Below are positions 1 through 10,282 of a stretch of 64,000 bases of DNA, piece after piece. The DNA comes from Macrothele yani (Eukaryota > Arthropoda > Arachnida > Araneae > Macrothelidae): positions 12,573,515-12,637,514 of the forward strand of contig CM077007.1 in assembly GCA_039090855.1 (NCBI GenBank), read 5' to 3'. The notes beneath the pieces were generated by a model. It saw only the letters and a program-made list of their open reading frames with translations, did no database searches and was not told where the DNA came from. Each line of letters starts with the position of its first letter. The first letter of the stretch is position 1. The translations under genes were made by a program, and so were the position numbers.

Positions 1-117
1 CTTATTTAACATCGACTGTAGTTCGGCAGTGCGTTTGGCTCGGCATCATTATCACCATTTGTCCTGATGATGCCGGGCCAAGAGTTCTGCGAAACTGTAG
101 TCGATGTTAAATAAACA
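1..117. repeat. Foldback hairpin element, copy 1 (cut by window edge)
   Basis: Inverted arms at about 3-49 and 67-113 pair over roughly 47 bp with few mismatches around a loop of under 20 nt. The arms contain the words ATCGACTGTAG and CTACAGTCGAT. A related hairpin lies at 16080-16300, so this is a dispersed short foldback (MITE-like) family. No coding capacity is seen. The outer arm may continue to the left of the window. Confidence 0.75.
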
Positions 118-135
118 TTCAATTATGAATAAACG

Positions 136-339
136 TTGATAATTTATTTTATTTCTAAATTATTACTTAGAACAATGCTGTGGCCAACAGTAATTAAAAA
201 AATCTTATTGGATGAATTTTCCAAATATGATTCCTTGAGCTATTCTGTTAGCAACATAACTACCAATTTGTGTTTCCAAATCTTGTACATTCCGTCATAC
301 AGTAAATTATTTTGTTGAGGTTTGAATTTGGATAAGATA
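136..339. other. No feature seen
   Basis: AT-rich DNA between the foldback hairpin and the first TRIM. The last five bases (335-339, AGATA) are the left target-site duplication of the TRIM array. Confidence 0.5.
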
Positions 340-416
340 TGTAACGTACCAGGAGATGTGACGTACCTGCCAGAAGGACGCACACGACATAAAGGCAGAT
401 AGGAATCAGAATAATC

Positions 417-488
417 GTCCGCGTAGCTTAATTGGTAGAGCAACTTATTCCGGAATGAGTGGACCCGGGTTCGAACCCCGGCGCGGAT
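417..488 (+). promoter_or_regulatory. tRNA-like cassette inside LTR (pol III A and B boxes)
   Basis: This 72-nt stretch folds as a cloverleaf: a 7-bp acceptor (GTCCGCG with CGCGGAT), a GCTT/GAGC D stem, a 5-bp anticodon stem and a T arm with loop TTCGAAC. The A box is TAGCTTAATTGG (424-435) and the B box GGTTCGAACCC (468-478). The anticodon loop appears to have 8 nt and no CCA follows, so I do not call it a working tRNA gene. Equivalent cassettes sit in LTR2 (about 739-810) and LTR3 (about 1052-1123). The likely role is an internal RNA polymerase III promoter, which is an inference. Confidence 0.75.
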
Positions 489-519
489 AAAAATGAAGGA
501 GAAATTTACTTCGTTATAA

Positions 520-531
520 TGGCGCCCGAAC
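520..531 (+). other. Primer-binding site (tRNA-Lys-UUU type)
   Basis: TGGCGCCCGAAC lies two bases after LTR1 and is repeated at 842-853 after LTR2. It is the complement of the 3' end of tRNA-Lys-UUU including CCA. The inverted copy is perfect at 36010-36021. Variants at equivalent positions are TAGCGCCCGAAC (35023), TGGCACCCGAAC (18054) and TGGCGTCCGAAC (minus, 14958-14947). Confidence 0.8.
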
Positions 532-649
532 TATCCGGATGACCCGACCGTTCAAAATCTCGCATTGGTGTGATGTTATTTCCACACCGCGAGATAGGAA
601 AAATAAGAGAATCCCTTCTCCAGCACTTCGATAAAAAAAAAAAATAAAT

Positions 650-662
650 AAGGGGGAGATGA
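650..662 (+). other. Polypurine tract next to LTR2
   Basis: AAGGGGGAGATGA ends exactly where LTR2 begins and recurs before LTR3. Other subfamilies have GGGAAGGGGGATA before the LTR at 35282, a G-rich purine run before 18327, and AAGCGGGAGATGA (minus) before the LTR ending at 44343. This is the expected place and composition for the plus-strand primer of an LTR retroelement. Confidence 0.7.
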
Positions 663-1282
663 TGTAACGTACCAGGAGATGTGATGTACCTGCCAGAAGG
701 ACGCACACGACATAAAGGCAGACAGGAATCAGAACAAATGTCCGCGTAGCTTAATTGGTAGAGCAACTTATTCCGGAATGAGGTGACCCGGGTTCGAATC
801 CTGCGCGGATAAAAATGACGGAGAAATTCACTTCGTTATAATGGCGCCCGAACTATCCGGATGACCCGACCGTTCAAAATCTCGCATTGGTGTGATGTTA
901 TTTCCACACCGCGAGATAGGAAAAATATGAGCAGCACTTCGAAAGAAAAAAAGAAAAATAAGGGGGAGATGATGTAACGTACCAGGAGATGTGACGTACC
1001 TGCCAGAAGGACGCACACGACATAAAGGCAGATAGGAATCAGAATACATCGTCCGCGTAGCTTAATTGGTAGAGCAACTTATTCCGGAATGAGTGGACCC
1101 GGGTTCGAACCCCGGCGCGGATAAAAATGACGGAGGAATTCACTTCGTTATAGATATTTTATGCTGTTTTTCCGCCAATAACATCATTCAGCGTTGAAAC
1201 AATCTACACAGTTTTGTGCTGCATGATCATGATTCTTATTATACTGATCCTTTGTGCCAAGAACATGATTATCATTTTTTGA

Positions 1283-2529
1283 TATCAGGTCATCCCAGAA
1301 GTAATATCGTTTTGCGCAAGCTCAACAGTAGTGATTCCCCTGGTGCCCAGACTATGACGTCGACCACGCTGAGTGTAAGAGGGATCACGCCAGCAGACCT
1401 TCAAGTCACTTGAGACTGCAAGCGAGAGTTCTAGGTGCAATCGTTGTGTACTTAAATCGCATAGGAAATGGCAGTGTCAGAAGACCACATTAGTTCCACC
1501 ATGGACATTCAGCGACGGTGGCAACACGAAACATTAATGCCGTATATGAGCCGAGTACCCTGGAGGTCAAGAAATGTCAACGCTGGTTCCAGAAATTTCG
1601 AAGGGGGGACACCAGCCTCAAGGATATGCAGCGACCCAGACGGTCTGTTGAGTTGGATAACGACGTGCTGAAAACTGCTGTTGAGGGAAATCCGCAGGCA
1701 ACAGTCGAGGAATCGACCATACTTATTCATTCAACCCATTCCACTGTTGGACCTCGGTTACGTGTCCAAACTGGATAAGTGGGTACCCCATGATCTCACT
1801 CCACAACAGCTGCAACAGCGTGTGCACTTCTTTGCTCTCCCGTGAAAAAAGGGAGCCTTTATACACAGAATTGTCACGGGAGATGAAAAATAAATTGTTT
1901 ATCACAACATTAAGCGTAAATGGCAGTGGTTTCCCAAAGGGAATGTGCCTGCAGCAGTAGCGAATTCAGGAAGTTTCTCACAAAAGGTTTTGATGTCTGT
2001 GTGGTGGGATATCCAAGGCATAATCCATTACGAGCGGCTGCCACCCAACAAAACCATTACAGGGAAGTCTACTGTCAGCAGCTGCAGCGTCTACGCACTG
2101 CTTCGCAGGATAAACGTACAGCACTCGTGAATCGTAAAGGCGTGCTGCTGCATAGGACAAGCAAAACCACACACAACGAAAATGACCAGTGCCACGTTGC
2201 AGGACTTCGGATGGAAAAACTTCCGCATCAAGCATATTCCCCTGACATCGCCCCACCCGACTGCCACCTCTTTCGCAGCTTACAAAATCATCTTCCTGGG
2301 GTTACACTTCGAAAGGTGGAGGAGGTACGGCGAACCTTTTCCCGTCTTTTTTGCATCGAAACCCATGGAATTCTACAAGTCTGGGATTCGAAACCTTGTC
2401 GATCGATGGGAGAAGGTTGTAATTACCGAGAGCACTTATTATATGGATTAAAACATCTGTTCCAGGTACGTTTTTCTTTCTTTTCTTCACACGTTGAAAA
2501 AACGACAGTAGTTTTGGGATTACCTGATA
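1283..2529 (+). mobile_element. mariner transposon, decayed (about 1.25 kb)
   Basis: Terminal inverted repeats of about 28 bp are visible: TATCAGGTCATCCCAGAAG at the left and the complement of TATCAGGTAATCCCAAAAC at the right. Ends, length and the enclosed transposase remains all fit a mariner. It begins about 130 bp after the TRIM array. Confidence 0.8.
1468..2450 (+). pseudogene. mariner (D34D) transposase, inactivated
   Basis: Reading across frames gives the mariner order. The N-terminal helix-turn-helix region has NINAVYEPSTLEVKKCQRWF (from 1518), followed by KLDKWVPHDLTPQQLQQR and then VTGDEKWIVYHN around the first catalytic Asp near 1878. VWWDIQGIIHYERL and YCQQLQRLR come next, and YSPDIAPPDCHLF near 2240 holds the third acidic residue. 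The expected HHDNA-type motif around the second Asp reads HRTSKTT in the open frame and is damaged. At least three frame changes and an in-frame stop are present. A live copy would encode a protein of about 345 residues that cuts and pastes the element at TA sites. Confidence 0.8.
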
Positions 2530-2623
2530 AATGAAGCGAACACTAATCAATTTTGGATAAATGAAACAAACATATTTCACATAAACAAGAAAATATGTGT
2601 AACTATATTATCACTTTACTACA

Positions 2624-3898
2624 TACAAGGTGTGATAGAAAATTAAGTGAATGTTTTTACTGGAGAGAGAAATTTAACAGTAGAATTACACAAATTAATC
2701 CCCTTCGAAATAATTCCCCCTCAGCACCCACACACACACTTATTCCAGCGGTTCTTCCATTGTTGGGAACATCCATAAAATTTCTGCAGAATGCTCTTTA
2801 AGACCCTCGTTATATTACCTTTGATGTCTTCCACAAGTCAAAACCTTTACTTTTCATAACTGCCTTAAGTTTTGGGGAATAGCCAAAGTTACTCAGTGCT
2901 AAGTCCACTGAATAAGGGAGGTTGAAGGAACACCCGAATAGATTTTGCAGCCAAGAATTGGATGATCGACAGCGCAGTGCAACTTTTCGCGGTGTAGTGG
3001 TGGAGCATCCATCCACTATTCTCCTTTTCCGGCCTCTTGCGATGGACTATAGTTCTCAGGGTATTTCAGGATTTCCAAGTAACATGCAGCATTAACAGTG
3101 AAGCCACATTGTAAGAATTCCCAATGCACCAATCCTTCGATATCAAAAAATGACACAAGCAGGACTTAGACGTGCAATCGAGACTGACGTGCTTTCTTGG
3201 GTCTTGTCTTCGGGAGGAAGGGGTTCTCCACTGAGAGCTTTGGAGCTTTGTTTCAAGGTCGAAACCATAAACCCTGATTTCACCAACAGTCACAACTGCC
3301 CGTGAAAAGTTTGTATCTGCTGTTGAGCGTTGAAACGACTCAGACGAAATTGTGGTGACACGATTACTTTCCTGGTCATCGTTCAGAAGACGAGTAATGG
3401 ACTTGGAACTCACATGTTACATGTTCAATATGTCAGTGAGGATGGTTTTAACAGAACCAAAGGACAGACCAGTCTCTGCTGCGATTTCTCTGATGGTTCT
3501 TCCATAGAGAAATCGCAGCAGGGACTGGTAATGCGTCGGTTCTTCCTGATCATAGCACGAATTTCCATGAAGTTGTTGTCAGTTATCACAGTTGATGGTC
3601 GTCCACGACGAGATTCATCTTCGATGGAAAAAGCGTCATCTTCAAACCTGGAAAACTACTAAAACACTTTCTTTTGGGTAACAGCACTTTCACTATGAAC
3701 AGTTGTCAGTTTTTCGTGCGTTTCTCTCACTGAATGTCCAACGTGCAAATATAATTTCATGTTTGGGCGTTGCTTGAACTTCGACTTACTGATAGTGTTG
3801 CACAAACGGGAAACACGTGTCTACACTCTTTGCCGTCTAGAGGACTACTGGTATTTACTGCAAAACCGGTTTCTTTCTTGAACTTCAACACCCTGATA
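2624..3898 (-). mobile_element. mariner transposon, decayed, opposite orientation
   Basis: The left end TACAAGGTGTGATAGAAA and the complement of the right end (TATCAGGGTGTTGAAG) form an imperfect terminal repeat flanked by TA. Length is about 1.27 kb, typical of mariner. A short second version of the right-end sequence (CTTGAACTTC...CTGATAG) lies near 3775-3800, suggesting a local duplication near that end. It is unrelated in sequence to the mariner at 1283-2529. Confidence 0.7.
2810..3660 (-). pseudogene. mariner transposase (second subfamily), inactivated
   Basis: On the minus strand the frames spell mariner blocks in order. A helix-turn-helix region has TIREIAAETGLSFGSVKTIL (around 3490), followed by ITRLLNDDQESNRVT and VYGFDLETKLQSSQWRTPSS near 3270. 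The C-terminal part contains FGYSPKLKAVMKSKGFDLW near 2850. The catalytic region normally reading TGDETWVYG is changed to VGEIRVYG, so the first catalytic Asp is lost, and several stops and frame changes break the chain. A functional protein is not possible. Confidence 0.75.
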
Positions 3899-4111
3899 GC
3901 GTGTAGACACGTCGGGATGTTGAAGCTCAAACAGGAAACTAGGCGATGCGTACGAGGGTTGAGGGTTCATGACCCCTTACGCCAGACACCTCTCCTTTGC
4001 TTCCGCAGCAAGGGCGGGTCCATTCACCTTACCTTTTTGATCACCCCTCGTATTGAACAATACTGAACAATCAGTTTGGAGAATTCGAATTATGTCTATT
4101 TTTTATTGGAT

Positions 4112-4312
4112 GTTTAACGACAACCGTGAGCAACTGAATGGGCTATAAGTAGTCGCTCGTCCTTAATTTAGAGCCACTGGTTTCAGGGAAGGGAGAGAGC
4201 CAGTGCCGTAAAACAAACACAACATCCATGCCTCACTGGATTCGAGCTCGGACCCTTTTAGGACGAATGATCAGAGGCCATCGTTTAGACCACTGCGCCA
4301 CAGGGGCGGCGT
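4112..4312 (-). mobile_element. tRNA-derived SINE, class-II-tRNA head (family S)
   Basis: On the minus strand a tRNA-like head with a long variable region (about 4230-4312) precedes a body with the conserved words CACTGGCTCTCT, CCAGTGGCTCTAAATTA and GTTGCTCACGG. Related copies lie at 6475, 17693, 25590, 42600 and 43962. The long variable arm suggests a Leu- or Ser-type tRNA ancestor. The SINE would depend on a LINE for movement. Confidence 0.65.
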
Positions 4313-6474
4313 TTAATTTTCGAAGCTTGATTTATGAGTTATTCACACTACGGGAAACCACAAAAGAAACAAAGTCTCATTAGCAAGGAATGAGAAATCC
4401 CGATATCAAAGGAACTTAACGTTTGTTTGATACCAGGGAACTTGAGCTATAAAACCAGTCTCATTCTCATTGCGTAGCTTTTTCCGCATTATTCCTTTTC
4501 ATCTTCGATTCAGCATTAATTCTTTCATTTTACGTACTGTTTTGTTCACTCAGTGACAAACAATGGGTGATATTATAAAATAACACGCAGAGCCATAAGA
4601 ATGACGAAGCTGACCATATTTCTCGGCAGTTCCTGCGTAGACGAAATACCTAAACATTTAGTAACCTTTCTTTCTTTCTTTTTGCGTGTATACACAAATA
4701 ATAAAGCCTTTTTTATTGTTCTTAAAATCATTTTGATCACTCATTTCTGTGATGACAGCACAGCAGGAAAATGCTTTTCCAGATTTTTGAAGAATAAAAA
4801 CATTTTTACTGAGCACTATGTTTGAAGAACGTTATTGTCAAAAATTATATCCAGCGCGAGAAAGAACTTAATCAGTTGTCAAATATCTTCAGCGTGAAGG
4901 AAAAGATAATTGATGCATTTGTTCTTTTCAAGTTAAAAAATTCGAGTTTGCTTGCAAATAAAACTACAAAGGTAGATTTCCTCCTGTTACACATTTATTT
5001 AACGTTTATTTATTTATATTCTTTTATATTATGAAGCCTATTGGGAGTTTTCCCCAATGCAAAATGTCACGACTGCTCAAAGTCACATTTTCTTTTCGAT
5101 TCACTAGCGTAACAAAAGAAAAAAGAACGAAAAAATTACGGACATTTTTTCATCAGAAATATCTGCAATTATCTTTCTTTCGATAAATGAAATGCGAGTG
5201 AAACACCTACTTTTCTTTCAAATTTAAGAACTAATATGCGTTTTTCGAAACGCCTTTATTATCGTTTCTTACGCTGAATTTAAAAAGAAGAATGCGCTGT
5301 TTGAAGTTACATACGTTTATTTTTATTTTCGGATTAACTTCACCTCATAATAGCAGCATAGGCTGTTGTTCTGGGGACAGCGAAGCAAAAACCCTGACTT
5401 GCATATGCATAAATTCAACTCTTTTTCAAATTACAGCGAAGTCAGCCGTACTTTTTCTTTCATGCACGTCTTTTGGAATAATACTTTATTCGCTCATTAG
5501 TTTTGCCAGTGCACATTTTTTATGCCCATGATGAAGTCCACACACATGAATCATTGTTATATGCCGCGATGGTGGTGGAAAGCGTGTTGTAAATCGATGC
5601 TGCAGGGCGGAAAGATGAGTAGAGCTACAGTACTGCATTATTTTTTCATCTCAGTCCTCCTCGCCAAAGTATGGAACCCATATTCATTCACTTATTCAGG
5701 AGGAGGTTTCCAATCTCCAAATGACATGAGGTAAAGAAGAAGAATGCTGGATACTTTTGCCTTTTATATTCTTCAGATTGACGGTGCACAAACGAATGGA
5801 GTATCTCATCGGTCGATGTTCAAAATATGTCTTCAAGTGCCGCTCTTGAAGGAATTCAAAGATTTAATTCACGGAGTTCAATTCCTAATTATAATTGTCT
5901 TTTTTTTAATCCTGCGGAATCAAAAGAATATCCCCCGAAGTTATCGGATTTTGATGAGTTCCGCAATTTCCCTTTCACCACCAGATGGAGCTGTTTTCCG
6001 TCGTATGTTCTGGTACTGACAGGTCATTTCATGTCTAGAAGAAGAGACATTTGGTGTGAAGCACGTCTCTATGTAATAACCCTATAACGTACAAGAAGGA
6101 AACAAATCGCTGGGAGAGTAATATTGTTTTGAACCAGTTACAGTGTAAATAAATAAATATATACATGTAAACACATTTAGTAATTCGTACCAGTTATTCT
6201 AATTTTCATGAGAATCCATTTGCGTTGTAGATATTGCTTCCTGTAGCCAAAGTTTTACATTTAACTGATCAGCTGATCGACTATCTTACAAAGGAATCTC
6301 CGATTTATCAACGTAATTTAAATTTTGAATTATTGCGTTTAACTTTCTTAGTCAGAAAAATAGTTTTATTTAATGAGTTACAAACCATAATGAGATAGCG
6401 CGGGTGACATATTTATACTTCAATCAATTTCTACAAGTTTTTTCAGCTTCTTTCATTTTATTGTTGTTTAGAGC
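4313..6474. other. No gene recognised
   Basis: AT-rich DNA with scattered short ORFs (under 95 codons) that show no family motif, no consistent frame and no repeat relationship I can see. The longest, 4601-4825 and 5744-6019, are not supported as genes. Confidence 0.4.
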
Positions 6475-6685
6475 TTTTAGTGACTACGGTGAGCAACTCG
6501 ATGGGTTGCAAGCAGTCGCCCGTCATTAATTTATTGTGGCTGGTTCTAGGGGGAGCAGAGAGCTAGTGTCACACGATAAGCCCAGGATTCATGAATCCCC
6601 GGGATTTGGACACCGACCCATCCGCGATGAATGATTAGAGGCTGGCGCCTCAAACCACTCGACAACCGTCTCTGAGTGGCCGAGA
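6475..6685 (-). mobile_element. tRNA-derived SINE (family S), degenerate
   Basis: Shares with the copy at 4112-4312 the block TGACTACGGTGAGCAACTCG (6480-6499), the middle block with CGCCCGTCATTAATTTA, and a tRNA-like head at about 6590-6685 with the B-box region degraded. Confidence 0.55.
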
Positions 6686-6879
6686 ATTTCGAGGCATACT
6701 GTTTATAGATTTCGTGAGAAATGCCTTTATGCAAAGAGACCAGTCATTTGGGTCTCTCTAACTTCCACCGTCGTTTAACACGCTCTTACCAACACCATAC
6801 TTGGAGTGAAGACCCGTGAACGAATGTTCCTTTCACAGATGAATCGCGATTCAGCTTAGACTCGCGACGTACATTGTAA

Positions 6880-7640
6880 AACATTTTCTGAAATTCAAAA
6901 GCCACTTTCCGAGATTCCTTTCGTGAATTGACGAAGCATATTTCTGATACAACCTTTTCCCCAAAAATTACGAAAGAAACCTGAAATTCACGAATTTTTC
7001 ATACCCCGGGAAAATTCTGAATTTTTAGAAATTTTCCCCCGATTCCTTTCTTACATTGACGAAAAATTGCCGGTTTTAGATGCTTTAACGAAAAATTCTG
7101 AATTTTCAGAAACCTTTATGCAATTCCTTTCGTATATTAACTAAACTCCGTTCTTACTTTAGGAGCGATTGGCAGGAATACTTGAAAAAGTAAGTTCTTA
7201 CTTTGGGAGCGATTAGCGGGAATACTTGAAAAACTAAATTCTTGTTGTCGGGGCGACTGACGAAAATCCTTAAGCGGGAATACTCGAAAAAGTAAGAACG
7301 GAAAAAAACTCCCTTCCTACTTAGCAGCGATCGGCAGGAATCCTTTAGCGGAAATACTCGAAAAACTAAGAACGGAAAAGAACTCCGTTCTTACTTTAGC
7401 AGCGATTGGTGGGAATCCTTTAGCGGGAATTCTTGAAAAAGTAAGAACGGAAAAAATTCCGTTCTTACTTTTTCCGTTCCTACTTTGAGAGCTATTGGCG
7501 GGAATATTTGAAAATGTAAGAACGGAAAAAAATCCGTTCTTACTTTTTCCGTTCCTACTTTGGGAGCGATTGGCAGGAATACTTGAGAAACTCCATTTTT
7601 ACTTTTTCCGTATCCATGTGACGAAAACTTTTCGGTAATA
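6880..7640. repeat. Palindrome-rich tandem repeat
   Basis: From about 7145 to 7630 a unit of roughly 55-90 bp recurs about eight times with the words TCCGTTCTTACTTT, GGGAGCGATTGGCGGGAAT and ACTTGAAAAAGTAAGAACGG. Neighbouring units bring GTAAGAACGG next to CCGTTCTTAC, creating 12-bp-arm palindromes near 7440-7470 and 7515-7545. The flank 6880-7140 carries a looser repeat built on CGATTCCTTTCGT and GAATTGACGAAA. No coding frame runs through it. Confidence 0.7.
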
Positions 7641-8237
7641 AGAGCGATTGGCGGGAATATTTGAGGTTTGATTAACTAATGTATTAAATTGAAATCGTCT
7701 GTCGAATTTTGAAGTTCTGTAGCGAGATCGGATATTGTGGATAGCATATCGCATAAATTTTGGTTATTGTGGCACAGGATATTTCTTCTCCTGTTCCCAT
7801 TTTTTGCACCAGCTATTTTACACTATATTATAGTAATATGATACCAAAAATTACTGAACAGGTGATTGTATGATATCTATGTATCAGTCTGTGTAGTCAG
7901 TCCTTAAGGCAAAAGCTATTATAGCTATCAAAAGTATATTTTATATTTAGGAGTTTTGTGAAATAATACTATAAAACAGTACATTTCACCTTTTCTTAAA
8001 TATAACTGAAAGTCATTGTCAGTTTAAAAATATCTTAAGTTTCAAAGCATTCAATTGCTTCGAAAAATCACGAAGAAAAAATACTTAATTTATTACAAAC
8101 TTATTTAAAGAAGTAATAAGCTCCAACAGAAAATAAATTGACCAAATCACTCTCATTATGACAAGTACAAAGAAAAAAAAATCACTATCGCGCAAACACA
8201 GTTTTACCTTGAACTTGTCTTACGACCTCCCAGTCTT
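7641..8237. other. No feature seen
   Basis: AT-rich sequence without a recognisable repeat or ORF. Confidence 0.4.
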
Positions 8238-8312
8238 TCTGGCTCAGTGGTTAAGATGCGCGGTTTCTGTTGAGCCAATCCAAACGACCTCGGTTCGAGT
8301 TTCACCTGCGCT
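8238..8312 (+). repeat. tRNA-like sequence (SINE head?), degenerate
   Basis: TGGCTCAGTGGTTAAGA resembles a pol III A box and GGTTCGAGTTTC, about 40 bp later, a B box. The spacing fits a tRNA with a longer variable arm. No body matching the SINEs nearby follows. A 31-nt poly-A run (8382-8412) lies 70 bp downstream and could be its tail. Confidence 0.4.
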
Positions 8313-8380
8313 AAAAGACTCTCCGCTGTAATAGTTGAAAAATTCAGCATCTTCGTTTTAGCGAAATTTGTGTATAAATA

Positions 8381-8381
<1 letters not shown>

Positions 8382-8412
<31 letters not shown>
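8382..8412 (+). repeat. Poly-A tract, 31 nt
   Basis: Uninterrupted A run after a single C. Possible retroposon tail of the tRNA-like sequence just upstream, or a simple microsatellite. Confidence 0.6.
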
Positions 8413-8414
<2 letters not shown>

Positions 8415-8639
8415 CTTAAACGAACTTTTCCAAAATAAAAGGAATTACTGGCTACGGAAAATCTATGAAAATACGGAAGTTAAAAAAAACTACGAGAAAT
8501 TTAAAAACGGAAATTTCATTAAAAGGCGGACACATACGAACAACTTTGCTGCACCTTATTTTAAAAACATAGTCCCTGAATGCACACCACTTGTTTTTGT
8601 TTTTTTTACAGCGTATTGTTTTCTGGAGTAAACCAAGGA

Positions 8640-9117
8640 CCCACAACAGTCCCTATAACATCATAGAAAGGGACTACTTTGGTGACGATTGCATGATGGT
8701 CTAGTCAGGAATCATGACAAACGGGGGCTCCAACGTGCACATCTTTCAGTGTTCCACTGTTACTGTACCGAGGTGCAGAAACGAGATCCTGAACCCATAT
8801 GTCAGGCCATTCGGAAAAGCCATCGTTCAGATTACTTAACCTCATCGAGCTCATTTGGTCTACGATTTTCTCGAACAGGAAGATATTCGCCGAATAGAGT
8901 GGTCAGCCAAATTCCCTGATCTTAATCCCATTGAACATATACGATATTCTGTCGGGAAACGCATTGTATCTCGATAGCCGCCTTTCAAATTTCACGAATT
9001 CAGAACAGTTCTTGTTGAAGAGTGGTCATTAATATCTCAAGACCTCGCCAATAACCTCATAAACAGTATGAGTCGTCGTCGCTTGGCTGCATGGCTGTCA
9101 GATCATACTCCACATTA
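8640..9117 (+). pseudogene. Tc1-like transposase, C-terminal half, decayed
   Basis: Frames combine to give GIMTNGGSNVHIFQ, EILNPYVRPFGKAI, LEQEDIRRIEWSAKFPDLN, PIEHIRYSVGKRIVSR, VLVEEWSLISQDLANNLINS and MSRRRLAAW, the expected order for the second half of a Tc1-family transposase including the PDLNPIEH block with the catalytic Glu (around 8915-8940). The N-terminal DNA-binding half and both inverted repeats are missing or unrecognisable, and stops and frame changes occur. It is directly followed by a TRIM solo LTR. Confidence 0.75.
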
Positions 9118-9130
9118 AAATACCATATGT

Positions 9131-9278
9131 TGTTACGTACTACAGAGGTAAAGCACGTGTCAAGACGATAAATCTGCAGCAATACATTCCGTCTGTGCAG
9201 TTTAGTTGGGAGAGCAATTTACTCCGGAGTAAGGGGGCGGAAGTCGATTATCGTCACGGACAAATTTGTGTTTTCACA
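9131..9278 (+). mobile_element. TRIM solo LTR, subfamily C
   Basis: Starts TGTTACGTACTAC and ends TTTTCACA. The middle holds a decayed tRNA-like cassette (about 9195-9265) with CAGTTTAGTTGGGAGAGC and TTACTCCGGAGTAAG. Flanks TATGT and AATGT agree in four of five bases if the LTR ends one base earlier. It matches the LTRs at 14694-15109 and 44199-44621 in the leader word GACGATAAATCTGCAGC. Confidence 0.65.
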
Positions 9279-10282
9279 ATGTCTTAAGCAATAGGTTTTA
9301 AATATTATTTCATGGACTGCTTCTTCATATAGAGTACGCAGTCGTAAATTGAGATTATTATATTAACAAATGGAAATTATAAAATAATGATTTTCTTCTG
9401 CTTAGAAATAAACCACTTTATCAAATTTCATAGAATTTCCCCACAAACACTTAGAGGTATGTACGAATTTATAAATTATAAATTTATTTTGCGCACCAAC
9501 TTAGTTGCTTCTGTATGCTGTTTCATTGCATATGCAGTTCTGCACGAGTGGTAATGTACCATTAAGAAAAAGAAGGCTGCATTTAATATGCAACATTTTG
9601 AATTGAGTACATCTTGGGTAGAAAATTATGCAAGTCTTGGGGAATTAAAATGGCATTTATCAACTTGCGTTTCTGTTAAATTTCTTGATGCGTGAGAAAT
9701 TGAAGAACACAGTTTGTGCTTTAATGAACAAATTAAGGAATATAGATTATGTTTGGTACTAGCGGAGTTTCCTTCTTGGGAAGGGGAGTTTAACGACTTC
9801 TATCAGCATCTAAGAATAACTTAGAACCTCTAATTTCAGGAAAGGGAGAGGACTAGTACTGGAAGTACCGCGTGAAGTTAATCATAACCCAACATGATTC
9901 TGAGGTTGGCAAAATTTCAAGTGTTTTATAGTAATTCAGGTATGCTGATCACGAATATCATATCCGTTTTTCTCTGTCACCCACAAATTTTTCACAATTT
10001 TCCATGTTTTTTTTTTTTTTTGCTTATGTATGAGAAAAAATGAAAAATATTATGAAGTAATCTGTTATTTTTTTTACTCTAAAAATTTAAATTTACTAGC
10101 TGAAGCAGATTGCAACAGTTGGAAAATGATACAATTGATGGATACATTTTAATTGGAAAGTGATAAATAGGTGGTACCTGTATATCAATGAATGAAACAT
10201 TGTGTACTTTTGCCATTTTGAACACTGTGTTTCAAGCGATGAGACCGAAGTGTATTTCGCTCATTTTAGCTGTTGTTTTGTT
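9279..10282. other. No gene; one weak SINE fragment
   Basis: About 9785-9880 (minus) keeps the SINE family S words AGTTTAACGAC and CTAATTTCAGGAAAGGGAGAG. The rest is AT-rich DNA with a T15 run near 10007. Confidence 0.4.

Larger units (their letters stand above)
340..1151 (+). mobile_element. TRIM array, subfamily A1: LTR-int-LTR-int-LTR
   Basis: Three near-identical LTRs (340-517, 663-839, 973-1151) alternate with two non-coding internal segments of 145 and 133 bp. Each LTR starts TGTAACG and ends CGTTAT, an imperfect terminal inverted repeat. A primer-binding site follows two bases after LTR1 and LTR2, and a purine tract ends directly against LTR2 and LTR3. AGATA flanks the whole array (335-339 and 1152-1156), a perfect 5-bp target duplication. 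There is no gag, pol or env, so the element must borrow its enzymes. A three-LTR structure is what unequal recombination between LTRs gives. The short antisense ORFs across it are by-products of the repeat. An ordinary tRNA-derived SINE in tandem is the alternative, but it would not explain the primer site, the purine tract and the 5-bp duplication together. Confidence 0.85.

Noticed and set aside
417..488. A functional tRNA gene
   Set aside because: It folds as a cloverleaf, but the anticodon loop seems to have 8 nt, it is repeated identically inside LTR-like units, and no isolated copy with pol III terminator context exists. Treated as a tRNA-derived cassette.
240..1049. Minus-strand ORFs with recurring protein ends (e.g. 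GHPDSSGAIITK)
   Set aside because: They are the antisense of the TRIM centre and LTR repeated at each unit, including 35830-36684; no codon structure independent of the repeat.
340..1151. Plain tandem tRNA-SINE array
   Set aside because: Does not explain the primer-binding site, purine tract, inverted LTR ends and the 5-bp duplications, which agree across loci.
2810..3016. Separate small gene
   Set aside because: Part of the decayed mariner C-terminus.
7145..7630. CRISPR array
   Set aside because: Units vary in length and have no constant repeat/unique spacer pattern; context is clearly eukaryotic.
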